64,000 bases of DNA from Seonamhaeicola maritimus. GTDB taxonomy: Bacteria > Bacteroidota > Bacteroidia > Flavobacteriales > Flavobacteriaceae. Shown here piece by piece: positions 48,711-56,870 of this stretch (position 1 is the first letter of the stretch; every line of letters starts with the position of its first letter). A model generated the notes under the pieces. The model did not search any database, was not told the DNA's origin, and saw only the letters and a program-made list of their open reading frames with translations. The position numbers and the translations under genes were made by a program. The stretch lies in NCBI RefSeq assembly GCF_008056315.1, contig NZ_VRKQ01000018.1:437273-501272 (forward strand), in the 5' to 3' direction.

Positions 48711-49868
48711 TTATTCATTAACAATTTCATATTGTTTTTCTAAAGGGACACCATACAAACCTTCTAATCCATCTTTAATTTTTTTGTAAAACTTAGTATC
48801 TGGAGGTGAACTAAGATTGTTCCAGAAGTCCTTGCGGTATGGTAAATTATCCCTTCCAATATCTATATCTATGCCATAGGGGATAACTCTTATCTTTTTT
48901 TTGTCTGTTATAATTTTATAAACAAAAGCTTCTGCTTTAAAGTGAGTTTCTTTTATAAGATGTCTATATTCAACAGGAATTCTATCTTCTGAAAGATCCC
49001 AATCGTGCTTATAATAGCTTAAAATCAATTTACCACTTTGGTGCTTTTTATAAATATATAAAGTATTTCCACGTTCTATTCTATACACTTTATAGCTATC
49101 AATACCAATGTATAATTTTATAGATTCCCATTTCTTTTTTGGATTTGTCCCTACTAAAATCAACACGTCTTCCCCTTCATAAGAAGAATCTCCAATTTTT
49201 TTCCAAATAAACTTTTTAATGTTCCTAGCATGTTGTGAATCATTTGGTCTAAACGGATTTAGATGCGCTAATGCATTTATAGAGTGCCACCTTAAGTTAG
49301 ACTTCCAAATTCTATAATCTGCAGATTTTCTAGATTCTGCAATTTGCATAGGGCCAAAATATGAACCTAGTCCGCGTGCCCTTATCTTAATATAATTTTC
49401 TACTAAGTATTTAGAGTTTCCATTTTCCGTAGTAGCGCTTCGATAAAGCATTTCTACTTGGTGAGGTGCAGTAATAGTATTGTTTTTAAGGTTTTTGCTC
49501 GCTAAATTTACATATTCACCGGGAGCCAGAATTTTAACTTCATCAAGTTCGGTTGAACTCTCTATTAAAATGATTTCTTGCTTTTCCTTATTTAAATAAT
49601 CTTCAACCTTAATTTTATAAGGGTCATATCCTAAACTAGAAATAGATAATGAATCTTTAAGCTCATTTTTTGTAACTAGGAAAGAGAATTCACCATCTTC
49701 AGTACTAGCAGTACCAATATATTTTTCAACGATACCAACCGCCACAAAAGGAATTGGATTATTAGACTCATCTAAAATAATACCATTTATTTCTATATTT
49801 TGAGAAATGCCATGATATGGTACAAGTACTATAACCAATAAAAAAGGCAGAAATAATAATTTTTTCAT
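48711..49868 (-). CDS. Carboxypeptidase-like regulatory domain surface protein, tandem copy 3
   Basis: The 385-residue protein has a signal peptide (ends near GISQ), then a CarboxypepD_reg-like beta-sandwich (about 24-115: EINGIILDESNNPIPFVAVGI, TASTEDGEFSFLV, SLGYDPYKIKV). An uncharacterised C-terminal region with KKIGDSSYEGEDV, RKSADYRIW and a final PPDTKFYKKIKDGLEGLYGV segment follows. The two genes upstream are full-length paralogues with the same blocks. No barrel or catalytic motif is seen; an envelope or surface role is inferred. It is the last gene of the three and lies 9 bases after copy 2. Confidence 0.75.
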   Translation of the reverse strand: MKKLLFLPFLLVIVLVPYHGISQNIEINGIILDESNNPIPFVAVGIVEKYIGTASTEDGEFSFLVTKNELKDSLSISSLGYDPYKIKVEDYLNKEKQEIILIESSTELDEVKILAPGEYVNLASKNLKNNTITAPHQVEMLYRSATTENGNSKYLVENYIKIRARGLGSYFGPMQIAESRKSADYRIWKSNLRWHSINALAHLNPFRPNDSQHARNIKKFIWKKIGDSSYEGEDVLILVGTNPKKKWESIKLYIGIDSYKVYRIERGNTLYIYKKHQSGKLILSYYKHDWDLSEDRIPVEYRHLIKETHFKAEAFVYKIITDKKKIRVIPYGIDIDIGRDNLPYRKDFWNNLSSPPDTKFYKKIKDGLEGLYGVPLEKQYEIVNE

Positions 49869-49877
49869 AATTTGGTT

Positions 49878-51047
49878 TTATTCATTTACAATTTGATATT
49901 GTTTTTCTAAAGAAACCCCAAAAAGACCTTCCAGTTCATTCTTAATACGTTTATAGAATTTAGTGTCTGGTGGAATACTTAAGTTTTTCCAAAAATTAGC
50001 ATCATATTTTAAATCTAACATCCCCATGTCTGTTTCTACTCCATAAGGAACAACTCTCATTTTCTTTTTATTAGTTTCTACTTCTAATATAAAAGCTTCT
50101 GTTTTGTATCTTAATGTTTCGGCTATAGTACCATGTAATTCTGTGGGTATTTGATGTTTAGGAAATCTCCATTCATTTTTAAAATAACTTAACACCATTT
50201 TACCAGTTTTATGTTTTTTATAAACGAATAATGATCCACCACGTTCAATTCTATAAACTTTATAAGTATCAACTCCAATATAAAATTTAATTTTTTCCCA
50301 GTCAATTTTCGGATTTCTTGCTTCAATGATAACTACATCTTCACCTTCATAAGAGGAGTCACCAATTTTTTTGTATGTAAGCTTTTTTAGATTTCTAGCA
50401 TGTTGAGAACTATTAGGTCTTAAAGGGTTTACATCAAACATGTCATGTATGGAATGTCTCCATTGTTTTCTTTTCCAATATCTATAATCTGCAGATTTTC
50501 TTGCAGCCTCTACCTCAACAATTCCCATGGGGTAGGCAGCTCCTCTATCTCTAATTTTAATATAGTTTTCAACAAAGAACTTTGCTTTTCCTTCTTCTTC
50601 GGCCGCTCTTCTATAAAGCAGCTCAATTTTATGAGGTTGGCTCAGTGTATTGTCTTTTAATGCTTTAACAGCATTCAATATATAATCTTTGGGGCTTAGT
50701 AATGTAATTTCATTAAGCTCTGTAACCGTTTCTTTTAAAACTATTTCTTTTTTTTCTAACTTTAAATAGTCGGCTACTTTAATTTTAAATGGGTCATATC
50801 CTAAACTTGAAACAGATAATGAATCTTGCATTTCAGCAGCAGTAATCAAAAATGAAAATGTTCCGTCTTCTGTACTTGCAGTTCCAATATATTTTTCAAC
50901 AATACCTACAGCTACATAGGGTACGGATTCATTGAATTCATCTAAAACAATACCGTTAATTTCAATTTTTTGTTGAGCATTTAAATTTAATGCCCCAATT
51001 AAACAACATGTAAACACTACAATGCAAGTGTAGATAATCTTTTTCAT
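49878..51047 (-). CDS. Carboxypeptidase-like regulatory domain surface protein, tandem copy 2
   Basis: The 389-residue product has a signal peptide (ends near LNAQQ), a CarboxypepD_reg-like domain (EINGIVLDEFNESVPYVAVGI, STEDGTFSFLI) and the same C-terminal region as its neighbours: YRRAAEEEGKAKFFVENYIKI, ARKSADYRYWKRKQWRHS, KKIGDSSYEGEDVVII, PPDTKFYKRIKNELEGLFGV. The spacing of 2 bases to copy 1 and 9 to copy 3 indicates one transcript. By eye it is closer to copy 1 than to copy 3. Function unknown. Confidence 0.75.
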   Translation of the reverse strand: MKKIIYTCIVVFTCCLIGALNLNAQQKIEINGIVLDEFNESVPYVAVGIVEKYIGTASTEDGTFSFLITAAEMQDSLSVSSLGYDPFKIKVADYLKLEKKEIVLKETVTELNEITLLSPKDYILNAVKALKDNTLSQPHKIELLYRRAAEEEGKAKFFVENYIKIRDRGAAYPMGIVEVEAARKSADYRYWKRKQWRHSIHDMFDVNPLRPNSSQHARNLKKLTYKKIGDSSYEGEDVVIIEARNPKIDWEKIKFYIGVDTYKVYRIERGGSLFVYKKHKTGKMVLSYFKNEWRFPKHQIPTELHGTIAETLRYKTEAFILEVETNKKKMRVVPYGVETDMGMLDLKYDANFWKNLSIPPDTKFYKRIKNELEGLFGVSLEKQYQIVNE

Positions 51048-51049
51048 AT

Positions 51050-52210
51050 TTATTTATTTACAAATTTAAATTGATTCTCAAGTGATACTCCATAATTACT
51101 TTCAAGCTCTTTTTTAATTCGCTTGAAAAACTTAGTGTCTGGAGGCATACTTAAATTACTCCAAAAATTAGGATGATAAGGAAGGTCTAATGAGCCCATA
51201 TCAGTGTCACCGCCGAAAGGTACAATTTTTATTTTCTTTTTATTTGTTTCAATATTGTAGACAAATGCTTCCAATCTATAGGTCATTTTTTCAGCTTCGG
51301 TACCCCAATATTCTTTTGGAACTTGGTTTTTTCCAAAACCCCATTCATTTGAGTAATAACTCAGGTAAACTCTGCCATCTTGATATTTCTTATACAGAAA
51401 CAGTGCCTTTTGTTTTTCAATCCTAAATATGGTAAAGTTTTCAACCCCAATATATAATGTAACCTCAGTTTTTGATTTAGGGTCTATTCCTTTTATAATA
51501 ACTACATCTTCACCCTCATAAGAAGAGTCTCCTATTTTTTTCCAAGTAAATCGTTTTAAGTTAGGTTGTTTATCTGTAGGTCTTAACGGGTTGGCAGTGG
51601 CCATCCAAGTTAAAGAATGGGTCCATTGTTTCCGCTTCCAAATCCTATAATCGGCAGATTTTCTAGCTTCCATTACTTGCACTAATCCTAGGGGATAAGC
51701 TGGTCCACGGTCACGAATTTTAATATAGTTTTCAACAAAAAATTTGGATTTGCCATTCTCGGTAGCAGCACGCCTATAAAGCATTTCAATTTGATGCGGT
51801 TTACTAATGGTGTTTTCTTTTAAATGCTCAATTGCATTTTGAACATATTCAGAAGGTTTTAAAATTTTAATTTCTTCTAATTCAGTGATAGTTTCCTTTA
51901 GAATAATTTCTTTCTTTTCAAGTTTTAAATAATCAGATATTTTAATTTTGAATGCGTCGTATCCCAAACTTGAAATAGATAAGGTGTCTTGCATTTCAGT
52001 ATTAGAGACTAAAAATGAAAACTCACCATCTTCTGTACTAGCGGTACCAATATGTTTTTTTACAATCCCGACGGCTACGTAGGGAACAGCGTAATTACTT
52101 TCATCCAAAATGATTCCATTAATTTCAATTTTTCCGGTTTGTGAATGGAGTATCAAAAACGGTAAAATCAAAATAAAAAAGCTTATAAAAAACTTTGAAT
52201 TTTTGCTCAT
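51050..52210 (-). CDS. Carboxypeptidase-like regulatory domain surface protein, tandem copy 1
   Basis: The 386-residue protein is first in the array of three. It has a hydrophobic signal (FFISFFILILPFLILHSQ), the CarboxypepD_reg-like domain (EINGIILDESNYAVPYVAVGI, STEDGEFSFLV, SLGYDAFKIKI) and the shared C-terminal region (YRRAATENGKSKFFVENYIKI, KKIGDSSYEGEDVVII, PPDTKFFKRIKKELESNYGV). The regulatory domain is often found on TonB receptors and outer-membrane assembly proteins, but these proteins are too short for a large barrel. No promoter of the consensus type was found upstream. Confidence 0.75.
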   Translation of the reverse strand: MSKNSKFFISFFILILPFLILHSQTGKIEINGIILDESNYAVPYVAVGIVKKHIGTASTEDGEFSFLVSNTEMQDTLSISSLGYDAFKIKISDYLKLEKKEIILKETITELEEIKILKPSEYVQNAIEHLKENTISKPHQIEMLYRRAATENGKSKFFVENYIKIRDRGPAYPLGLVQVMEARKSADYRIWKRKQWTHSLTWMATANPLRPTDKQPNLKRFTWKKIGDSSYEGEDVVIIKGIDPKSKTEVTLYIGVENFTIFRIEKQKALFLYKKYQDGRVYLSYYSNEWGFGKNQVPKEYWGTEAEKMTYRLEAFVYNIETNKKKIKIVPFGGDTDMGSLDLPYHPNFWSNLSMPPDTKFFKRIKKELESNYGVSLENQFKFVNK

Positions 52211-52309
52211 GCCAATAGGTTTAAAATAAAACGAACCTTACAAAAATATTTATAAGGTTCGTTAGTAGGAGTAACTATTGTTCAAATTTCTATAACAAAA
52301 GTTTGATTT

Positions 52310-52690
52310 TTATAAATTGGGAATTACCAATTCCTGATCAGGATATATTAAATCCGGATTCGTCAAAATATCATTGTTTGCCTCGAAGATATCTTTATAT
52401 TTCATAGCGCTTCCGTAATACTGTTTGGCTATTTTACCCAATGTCTCACCACTTTTAACAACATGTCTATGAAATACGGTTTCATCTGCAACTTTGATGT
52501 CTGCCATGATATCTGTTGGATTTTCTCCTCCAATTTCTTTAATCTTATCCCAAATTAAGTTTTTCTCATATGGTGTTTGAGTGGTTCCCCAAACTTTTAA
52601 TTGGTGCCCTTCAACTTGTACGTCACCATTTTGAACATTTAATGATTCACCAAGGTCTAAAACTGCTTGATATTTCTCTCTTACTGCCAT
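52310..52690 (-). CDS. LysM-domain protein, Kbp/YgaU-like
   Basis: The 126-residue protein has no signal peptide. The N-terminal half (VLDLGESLNVQNGDVQVEGHQLKVWGTT) resembles the BON-type fold of the E. coli potassium-binding protein Kbp. The C-terminal half is a LysM module (HVVKSGETLGKIAKQYYGS...DLIYPDQELVIP). Kbp is a cytoplasmic potassium sensor despite its LysM domain, and the similar layout and absence of a signal suggest the same here; a peptidoglycan role is less likely. It is transcribed alone, away from rpsA. Confidence 0.75.
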   Translation of the reverse strand: MAVREKYQAVLDLGESLNVQNGDVQVEGHQLKVWGTTQTPYEKNLIWDKIKEIGGENPTDIMADIKVADETVFHRHVVKSGETLGKIAKQYYGSAMKYKDIFEANNDILTNPDLIYPDQELVIPNL

Positions 52691-52857
52691 GTTTAAAGTT
52701 TTATGTTATTTAATTTAAGTAACAATATAATAAATTTCTAATCTTAAAATAAGTATAACAACTTAGATTAAGATTCTTTTATTTCTGACCCAAAAGTTTA
52801 AAAACAGTCACAACTAATATTATTTGTTCATTTTTAGGTAATTAACACTGTAATATG

Positions 52858-52865
52858 TATTTTTG
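52858..52865 (+). promoter_or_regulatory. Candidate -7 box for rpsA
   Basis: TATTTTTG matches TAnnTTTG and lies about 120 bases before the rpsA ATG, giving a leader of roughly 113 bases. No TTG is present at standard -33 spacing. Confidence 0.45.
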
Positions 52866-52918
52866 CACTCCTTTTGGCGAAGTATGGAAAGGCAAAATGG
52901 GTGAAAACATAATAAAAC

Positions 52919-52966
52919 TAACACTTCTGCGTGTTAATTGCTTAATTCTTTCCAAAGCATGCAGAA
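52919..52966 (+). promoter_or_regulatory. Structured rpsA leader: hairpin whose loop can pair downstream
   Basis: TAACAC (52919-52924) and GTGTTA (52931-52936) form a 6-bp stem. Its entire 6-base loop TTCTGC (52925-52930) is exactly complementary to GCAGAA (52961-52966), 19 bases before the rpsA start codon. A pseudoknot or two alternative folds are possible. Longer-range GGAAAG (52886-52891) and CTTTCC (52948-52953) could also pair. Autoregulation of S1 synthesis through its leader is known in E. coli; a similar role here is inferred. Confidence 0.4.
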
Positions 52967-52984
52967 TACAAATTTTAATCAGCA

Positions 52985-54820
52985 ATGGCTGAAAAAGCAA
53001 AAAACGCTGAAGTTGAAGCACCAGAAGTTTCAACAGTAGAAGAAGCTCCAGTAGTATCTGAAGCTCAAGCAAATCCTGAAAAATTCTTAAAAGAGTTCAA
53101 CTGGCACAATTACCAAGAAGGTATTGATGAAGTAGATGATCAACAACTTCAAGAATTTGAAAAATTAGTAGAAGAAAACTTTGTAGACACTTTAAATGAT
53201 GAAGTTGTTGAAGGTACAGTAGTTCATATCTCAGATAGAGATGCGATTATTGACATCAACGCAAAGTCTGAAGGAGTTATTTCTTTAAATGAGTTCCGTT
53301 ACAACCCTGGTTTGGCAGTTGGAGATAAAGTAGAAGTATTAATTGATGTACGTGAAGATGCTACAGGTCAATTAGTATTATCTCACAGAAAAGCAAGAGT
53401 AATTAAAGCATGGGATAGAGTAAACGCTGCTCATGATACTGGTGAAATTGTGAATGGTTTTGTTAAGTGTAGAACTAAAGGAGGTATGATTGTAGATGTT
53501 TTCGGAATTGAAGCATTCTTACCAGGTTCTCAAATTGATGTGAAACCAATTAGAGATTACGATCAGTACGTAAACAAAACTATGGAGTTTAAAGTTGTGA
53601 AAATTAATCACGAGTTTAAAAACGTAGTTGTTTCTCATAAAGCTTTAATTGAAGCTGATATTGAAGAGCAAAAGAAAGAAATCATTGGTCAATTAGAAAA
53701 AGGTCAAGTATTAGAAGGTGTTGTTAAAAACATCACGTCTTACGGTGTATTTATTGATCTTGGTGGTGTAGATGGATTAGTTCATATTACAGATCTTTCT
53801 TGGTCTAGAATTAATCACCCTAACGAAATTGTAGAATTAGACCAAAAACTTAATGTTGTAATCCTTGATTTTGATGAGAACAAATCAAGAATCCAATTAG
53901 GATTAAAACAATTAAGCAAACACCCATGGGAAGCTCTTGCAGAAGAGGTGAAAGTAGGTGATAAAGTAAAAGGTAAAGTAGTTGTAATTGCAGATTACGG
54001 TGCATTTATTGAAGTAGCTGATGGTGTTGAAGGATTAATTCACGTTTCTGAAATGTCATGGTCAACTCATTTACGTTCTGCACAAGATTTCGTTGCTGTT
54101 GGTGATGAAGTTGAAGCAGTTATCTTAACATTAGATAGAGAAGAGCGTAAAATGTCTCTTGGAATTAAGCAATTAACTCCAGACCCATGGACAGATATTA
54201 CTACTAAGTATCCATTAGCGTCTAAGCACACTGGTGTTGTACGTAACTTTACAAACTTTGGTGTATTTGTTGAATTAGAAGAAGGTATTGACGGATTAAT
54301 TTATATCTCAGATTTATCTTGGACTAAGAAAATTAAACACCCAAGTGAGTTCTGTGCAGTTGGTGATAAGTTAGATGTTATTGTATTAGAATTAGATGTT
54401 GAAGGACGTAAATTAAGTTTAGGTCACAAACAAACAACGGATAATCCTTGGGATAAATACGAAACTGAATTTGCTTTAGATACAACACATCCTGGAGCAA
54501 TTGAGGAAATTGTTGACAAAGGAGCTACAGTTAAATTTAACGAGGATATAGTAGCATTTATACCTTCTAGACACTTAGAGAAAGAAGATGGTAGTAAACT
54601 TAAGAAAGGTGAATCTGCAGACTTTAAAATCATTGAATTTAACAAAGATTTTAAACGTGTAGTGGCATCTCATACAGCTATTTTCAAAGCAGAAGAAGCT
54701 AAGAATGTAAAAGTTGCCGCTAAAAAAGCAGCAGCTGCAGCAGCAGAAGCTAAACCTACTTTAGGTGACGCTAATGATGCTTTACAAGCTCTTAAAGATA
54801 AAATGGACGGAAAGAAATAA
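52985..54820 (+). CDS. rpsA: 30S ribosomal protein S1
   Basis: S1 binds mRNA and helps translation initiation. The 611-residue protein has an N-terminal extension rich in A, E and V, followed by six S1-type OB domains. The domains from the third on show the canonical G.V.....YG.F..L..G.DGLVH.S..SW pattern (GVVKNITSYGVFIDLGGVDG, GKVVVIADYGAFIEV, GVVRNFTNFGVFVEL). It ends in an alanine/lysine-rich tail (KAEEAKNVKVAAKKAAAAAAEAK-type). It is monocistronic, with a long leader and a strong terminator. Confidence 0.96.
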   Translation: MAEKAKNAEVEAPEVSTVEEAPVVSEAQANPEKFLKEFNWHNYQEGIDEVDDQQLQEFEKLVEENFVDTLNDEVVEGTVVHISDRDAIIDINAKSEGVISLNEFRYNPGLAVGDKVEVLIDVREDATGQLVLSHRKARVIKAWDRVNAAHDTGEIVNGFVKCRTKGGMIVDVFGIEAFLPGSQIDVKPIRDYDQYVNKTMEFKVVKINHEFKNVVVSHKALIEADIEEQKKEIIGQLEKGQVLEGVVKNITSYGVFIDLGGVDGLVHITDLSWSRINHPNEIVELDQKLNVVILDFDENKSRIQLGLKQLSKHPWEALAEEVKVGDKVKGKVVVIADYGAFIEVADGVEGLIHVSEMSWSTHLRSAQDFVAVGDEVEAVILTLDREERKMSLGIKQLTPDPWTDITTKYPLASKHTGVVRNFTNFGVFVELEEGIDGLIYISDLSWTKKIKHPSEFCAVGDKLDVIVLELDVEGRKLSLGHKQTTDNPWDKYETEFALDTTHPGAIEEIVDKGATVKFNEDIVAFIPSRHLEKEDGSKLKKGESADFKIIEFNKDFKRVVASHTAIFKAEEAKNVKVAAKKAAAAAAEAKPTLGDANDALQALKDKMDGKK

Positions 54821-54833
54821 TTTTCTAGCTGTC

Positions 54834-54853
54834 ATTCCTGCGCAGGCAGGAAT
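54834..54853. repeat. Palindromic repeat unit after rpsA
   Basis: ATTCCTGC-GCAG-GCAGGAAT is a perfect 8-bp dyad, higher in G+C than its surroundings, 14 bases past the rpsA stop. From memory, GTCATTCCTGCG..GGCAGGAATC units recur between genes in many Bacteroidota; only one copy is seen in this window. It has no T-run, and a separate terminator lies 11 bases downstream. Confidence 0.5.
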
Positions 54854-54863
54854 CGATAAAACT

Positions 54864-54892
54864 AAAGCCTTCAAGAAATTGAAGGCTTTTTT
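54864..54892 (+). terminator. Terminator after rpsA
   Basis: A perfect 11-bp stem (AAAGCCTTCAA with TTGAAGGCTTT) closes a GAAA tetraloop and runs into a T-tract. Confidence 0.9.
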
Positions 54893-54954
54893 ATGCCTTT
54901 AAATGAAGGTGCTTTAAGAGTTACATTTATGTTTTTACTTCTAAAATTTTGCAT

Positions 54955-54962
54955 TACCTTTG
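54955..54962 (+). promoter_or_regulatory. Candidate -7 box for the pyrR-pyrB operon
   Basis: TACCTTTG fits TAnnTTTG and lies 25 bases before the ATG of pyrR, implying a leader of about 20 bases. An upstream TTG codon (54949) that would lengthen pyrR precedes this box and cannot be the translation start if the promoter is used. Confidence 0.5.
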
Positions 54963-54987
54963 TACCCCAGATACGTTTGGATTATTT

Positions 54988-55527
54988 ATGAGTCAAAAAG
55001 TTTTACTTAACGCAAAAGAGGTAAACATCATTCTTCATCGATTGGCTTGTCAACTTATTGAAAAACACAACGATTTCTCTAATACAGTATTAATTGGACT
55101 TCAACCTAGAGGTGTATTTTTCGCAAATAGAATAGCTAAAATTCTTGAAGAAGATTACAATGTTAAAGGCATACAATTAGGACAATTAGATATCACGTTT
55201 TATAGAGATGACTTTAGAAGAGGGGATAAAACCTTAAAAGCTAATTCAACTGAAATAGATTTTTTAGTTGAGGATAAAAACATAGTATTTATAGATGATG
55301 TTTTGTACACAGGCCGAAGTATAAGAGCAGCTTTAACCGCAATTCAATCATTTGGAAGACCTGACGAAATAGAGCTTTTAACTTTGATTGATCGTCGTTT
55401 CAGCAGGCATTTACCCATACAACCAGATTATAGAGGAAGGCAAGTAGATGCTATTAATAATGAAAAAGTAATTGTGCATTGGCAAGAGAATGAAGGTGAA
55501 GATGCCGTGTATTTAATTGAAAAATAA
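54988..55527 (+). CDS. pyrR: PyrR: pyrimidine operon regulator / uracil phosphoribosyltransferase
   Basis: The 179-residue protein has the PRPP-binding signature IVFIDDVLYTGRSIRAAL and the PyrR-specific blocks IGLQPRGVFFANRIAK, GQLDITFYRDDFRR, and LLTLIDRRFSRHLPIQPDYRGRQVDA. Classical PyrR binds leader RNA to attenuate pyr genes and also has weak UPRTase activity. Here it heads a run with pyrB (8-base gap), but the implied leader is too short for an attenuator. The start at ATG 54988 gives the usual MSQKVLL-type N-terminus. Confidence 0.93.
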   Translation: MSQKVLLNAKEVNIILHRLACQLIEKHNDFSNTVLIGLQPRGVFFANRIAKILEEDYNVKGIQLGQLDITFYRDDFRRGDKTLKANSTEIDFLVEDKNIVFIDDVLYTGRSIRAALTAIQSFGRPDEIELLTLIDRRFSRHLPIQPDYRGRQVDAINNEKVIVHWQENEGEDAVYLIEK

Positions 55528-55535
55528 CAAATAAA

Positions 55536-56465
55536 ATGAGCGAATTAAGTGTTAATCACTTATTAGGAATAAAATATCTTAAAGAGAAAGATATTCAACT
55601 TATTTTTGAAACTGCAGACCATTTTAAAGAGGTCATTAACAGACCCATTAAAAAAGTGCCTTCGCTTAGAGATATTACTATTGCTAACCTTTTCTTTGAA
55701 AATTCTACAAGAACCAAATTATCTTTTGAATTGGCAGAGAAACGCTTGTCTGCAGATGTAATTAACTTTTCCTCAGGACAATCATCAGTTAAAAAAGGTG
55801 AAACTTTAATTGATACGGTGAACAATATCTTATCTATGAAAGTAGATATGGTTGTTATGAGGCATCCGAACCCCGGAGCTGGTATCTTTTTGTCAAAGCA
55901 TGTCAATGCTAGCATTGTAAATGCGGGAGATGGTGCTCATGAGCATCCAACGCAAGCCCTATTAGATTCTTATTCCATAAGAGAAAAACTTGGTGATGTT
56001 AAAGGTAAAAAGGTGGTTATTGTTGGTGATATTTTACATAGTAGAGTAGCGTTATCTAATATATTTGCCTTACAACTTCAAGGGGCTGAAGTAATGGTTT
56101 GTGGCCCAAAAACTTTGCTGCCAAAATACATTGGTGAACTTGGAGTTAAAGTTGAAACAAACTTACGTAAAGCGCTGAAATGGTGTGATGTAGCAAATAT
56201 GTTAAGGGTGCAGAATGAAAGAATGGATATAAGTTATTTTCCATCCACTAGAGAATACACACAACAGTTTGGCGTGAATAGAGAATTATTAGAGTCTTTA
56301 GAAAAAGAGATTACAATTATGCACCCAGGACCAATAAATAGAGGTGTAGAAATTACTAGTGATGTTGCAGACTCTGGACAATCTATTATTTTAGATCAGG
56401 TTGAAAACGGTGTTGCCATAAGAATGGCGGTCATTTACTTATTAGCGTCAAAAATAAAACAGTAG
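55536..56465 (+). CDS. pyrB: Aspartate carbamoyltransferase catalytic subunit
   Basis: PyrB joins carbamoyl phosphate and aspartate in pyrimidine synthesis. The 309-residue product has the carbamoyl-phosphate loop FFENSTRTKLSFE (S57-T58-R59-T60), MRHPNPGAG, HPTQALLDSYSI, the aspartate-domain LRVQNERM and the C-terminal MHPGPINRGVEI. It is near the standard catalytic-chain length. No pyrI regulatory chain is adjacent. It follows pyrR and is followed after 3 bases by a small STAS-like gene. Confidence 0.95.
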   Translation: MSELSVNHLLGIKYLKEKDIQLIFETADHFKEVINRPIKKVPSLRDITIANLFFENSTRTKLSFELAEKRLSADVINFSSGQSSVKKGETLIDTVNNILSMKVDMVVMRHPNPGAGIFLSKHVNASIVNAGDGAHEHPTQALLDSYSIREKLGDVKGKKVVIVGDILHSRVALSNIFALQLQGAEVMVCGPKTLLPKYIGELGVKVETNLRKALKWCDVANMLRVQNERMDISYFPSTREYTQQFGVNRELLESLEKEITIMHPGPINRGVEITSDVADSGQSIILDQVENGVAIRMAVIYLLASKIKQ

Positions 56466-56468
56466 ATT

Positions 56469-56801
56469 ATGATTTTTGATCAAAACGGAAATATCTCAAT
56501 TATAACTCAAGAGAAGGCAACTACAATCGAGTTAGTTAAGAAACTTCAAGCATTGTATCCGAAGTTTAAAAACAATAATATTATTGTTAACTTAACTACG
56601 CTTAATAAAATTAGTTTAGAAGAAATAGTTGAGTTCTTACAGTTATCAAACACGCATAGAAATGCTAAACATTCATTTGTGGTAGTATCAAATAAAGTAG
56701 ATTTTGATGATACTCCGGATGAAATTGTTGTTGTTCCTACACTTCAGGAAGCTTATGATATTATTGAAATGGAGGAGATGGAACGAGATTTAGGGTTTTA
56801 A
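56469..56801 (+). CDS. Small STAS-like protein of unknown function
   Basis: The 110-residue cytoplasmic protein has an alternating strand-helix pattern: GNISIITQEK, a helix, NNIIVNLTTLNKISLEEIVEFLQLS, KHSFVVVSNKVDF, then VVVPTLQEAYDIIEMEEME. This reads like a STAS/anti-sigma antagonist fold without an obvious phosphorylatable serine in the usual DLSx(V/I)xxxD context. It sits tightly in the pyrR-pyrB run and just before rnz, suggesting a housekeeping link, but no function is known to me. Confidence 0.65.
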   Translation: MIFDQNGNISIITQEKATTIELVKKLQALYPKFKNNNIIVNLTTLNKISLEEIVEFLQLSNTHRNAKHSFVVVSNKVDFDDTPDEIVVVPTLQEAYDIIEMEEMERDLGF

Positions 56802-56870
56802 ATTATATGGATTTGTTGACTGTTAAGTTGTCAATCTAATTTATGCATACAACGAAACAATAAACAATTA

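Noticed and set aside
54949-54987. TTG start extending pyrR
   Set aside because: It precedes the TACCTTTG promoter box, so it would not be in the transcript.
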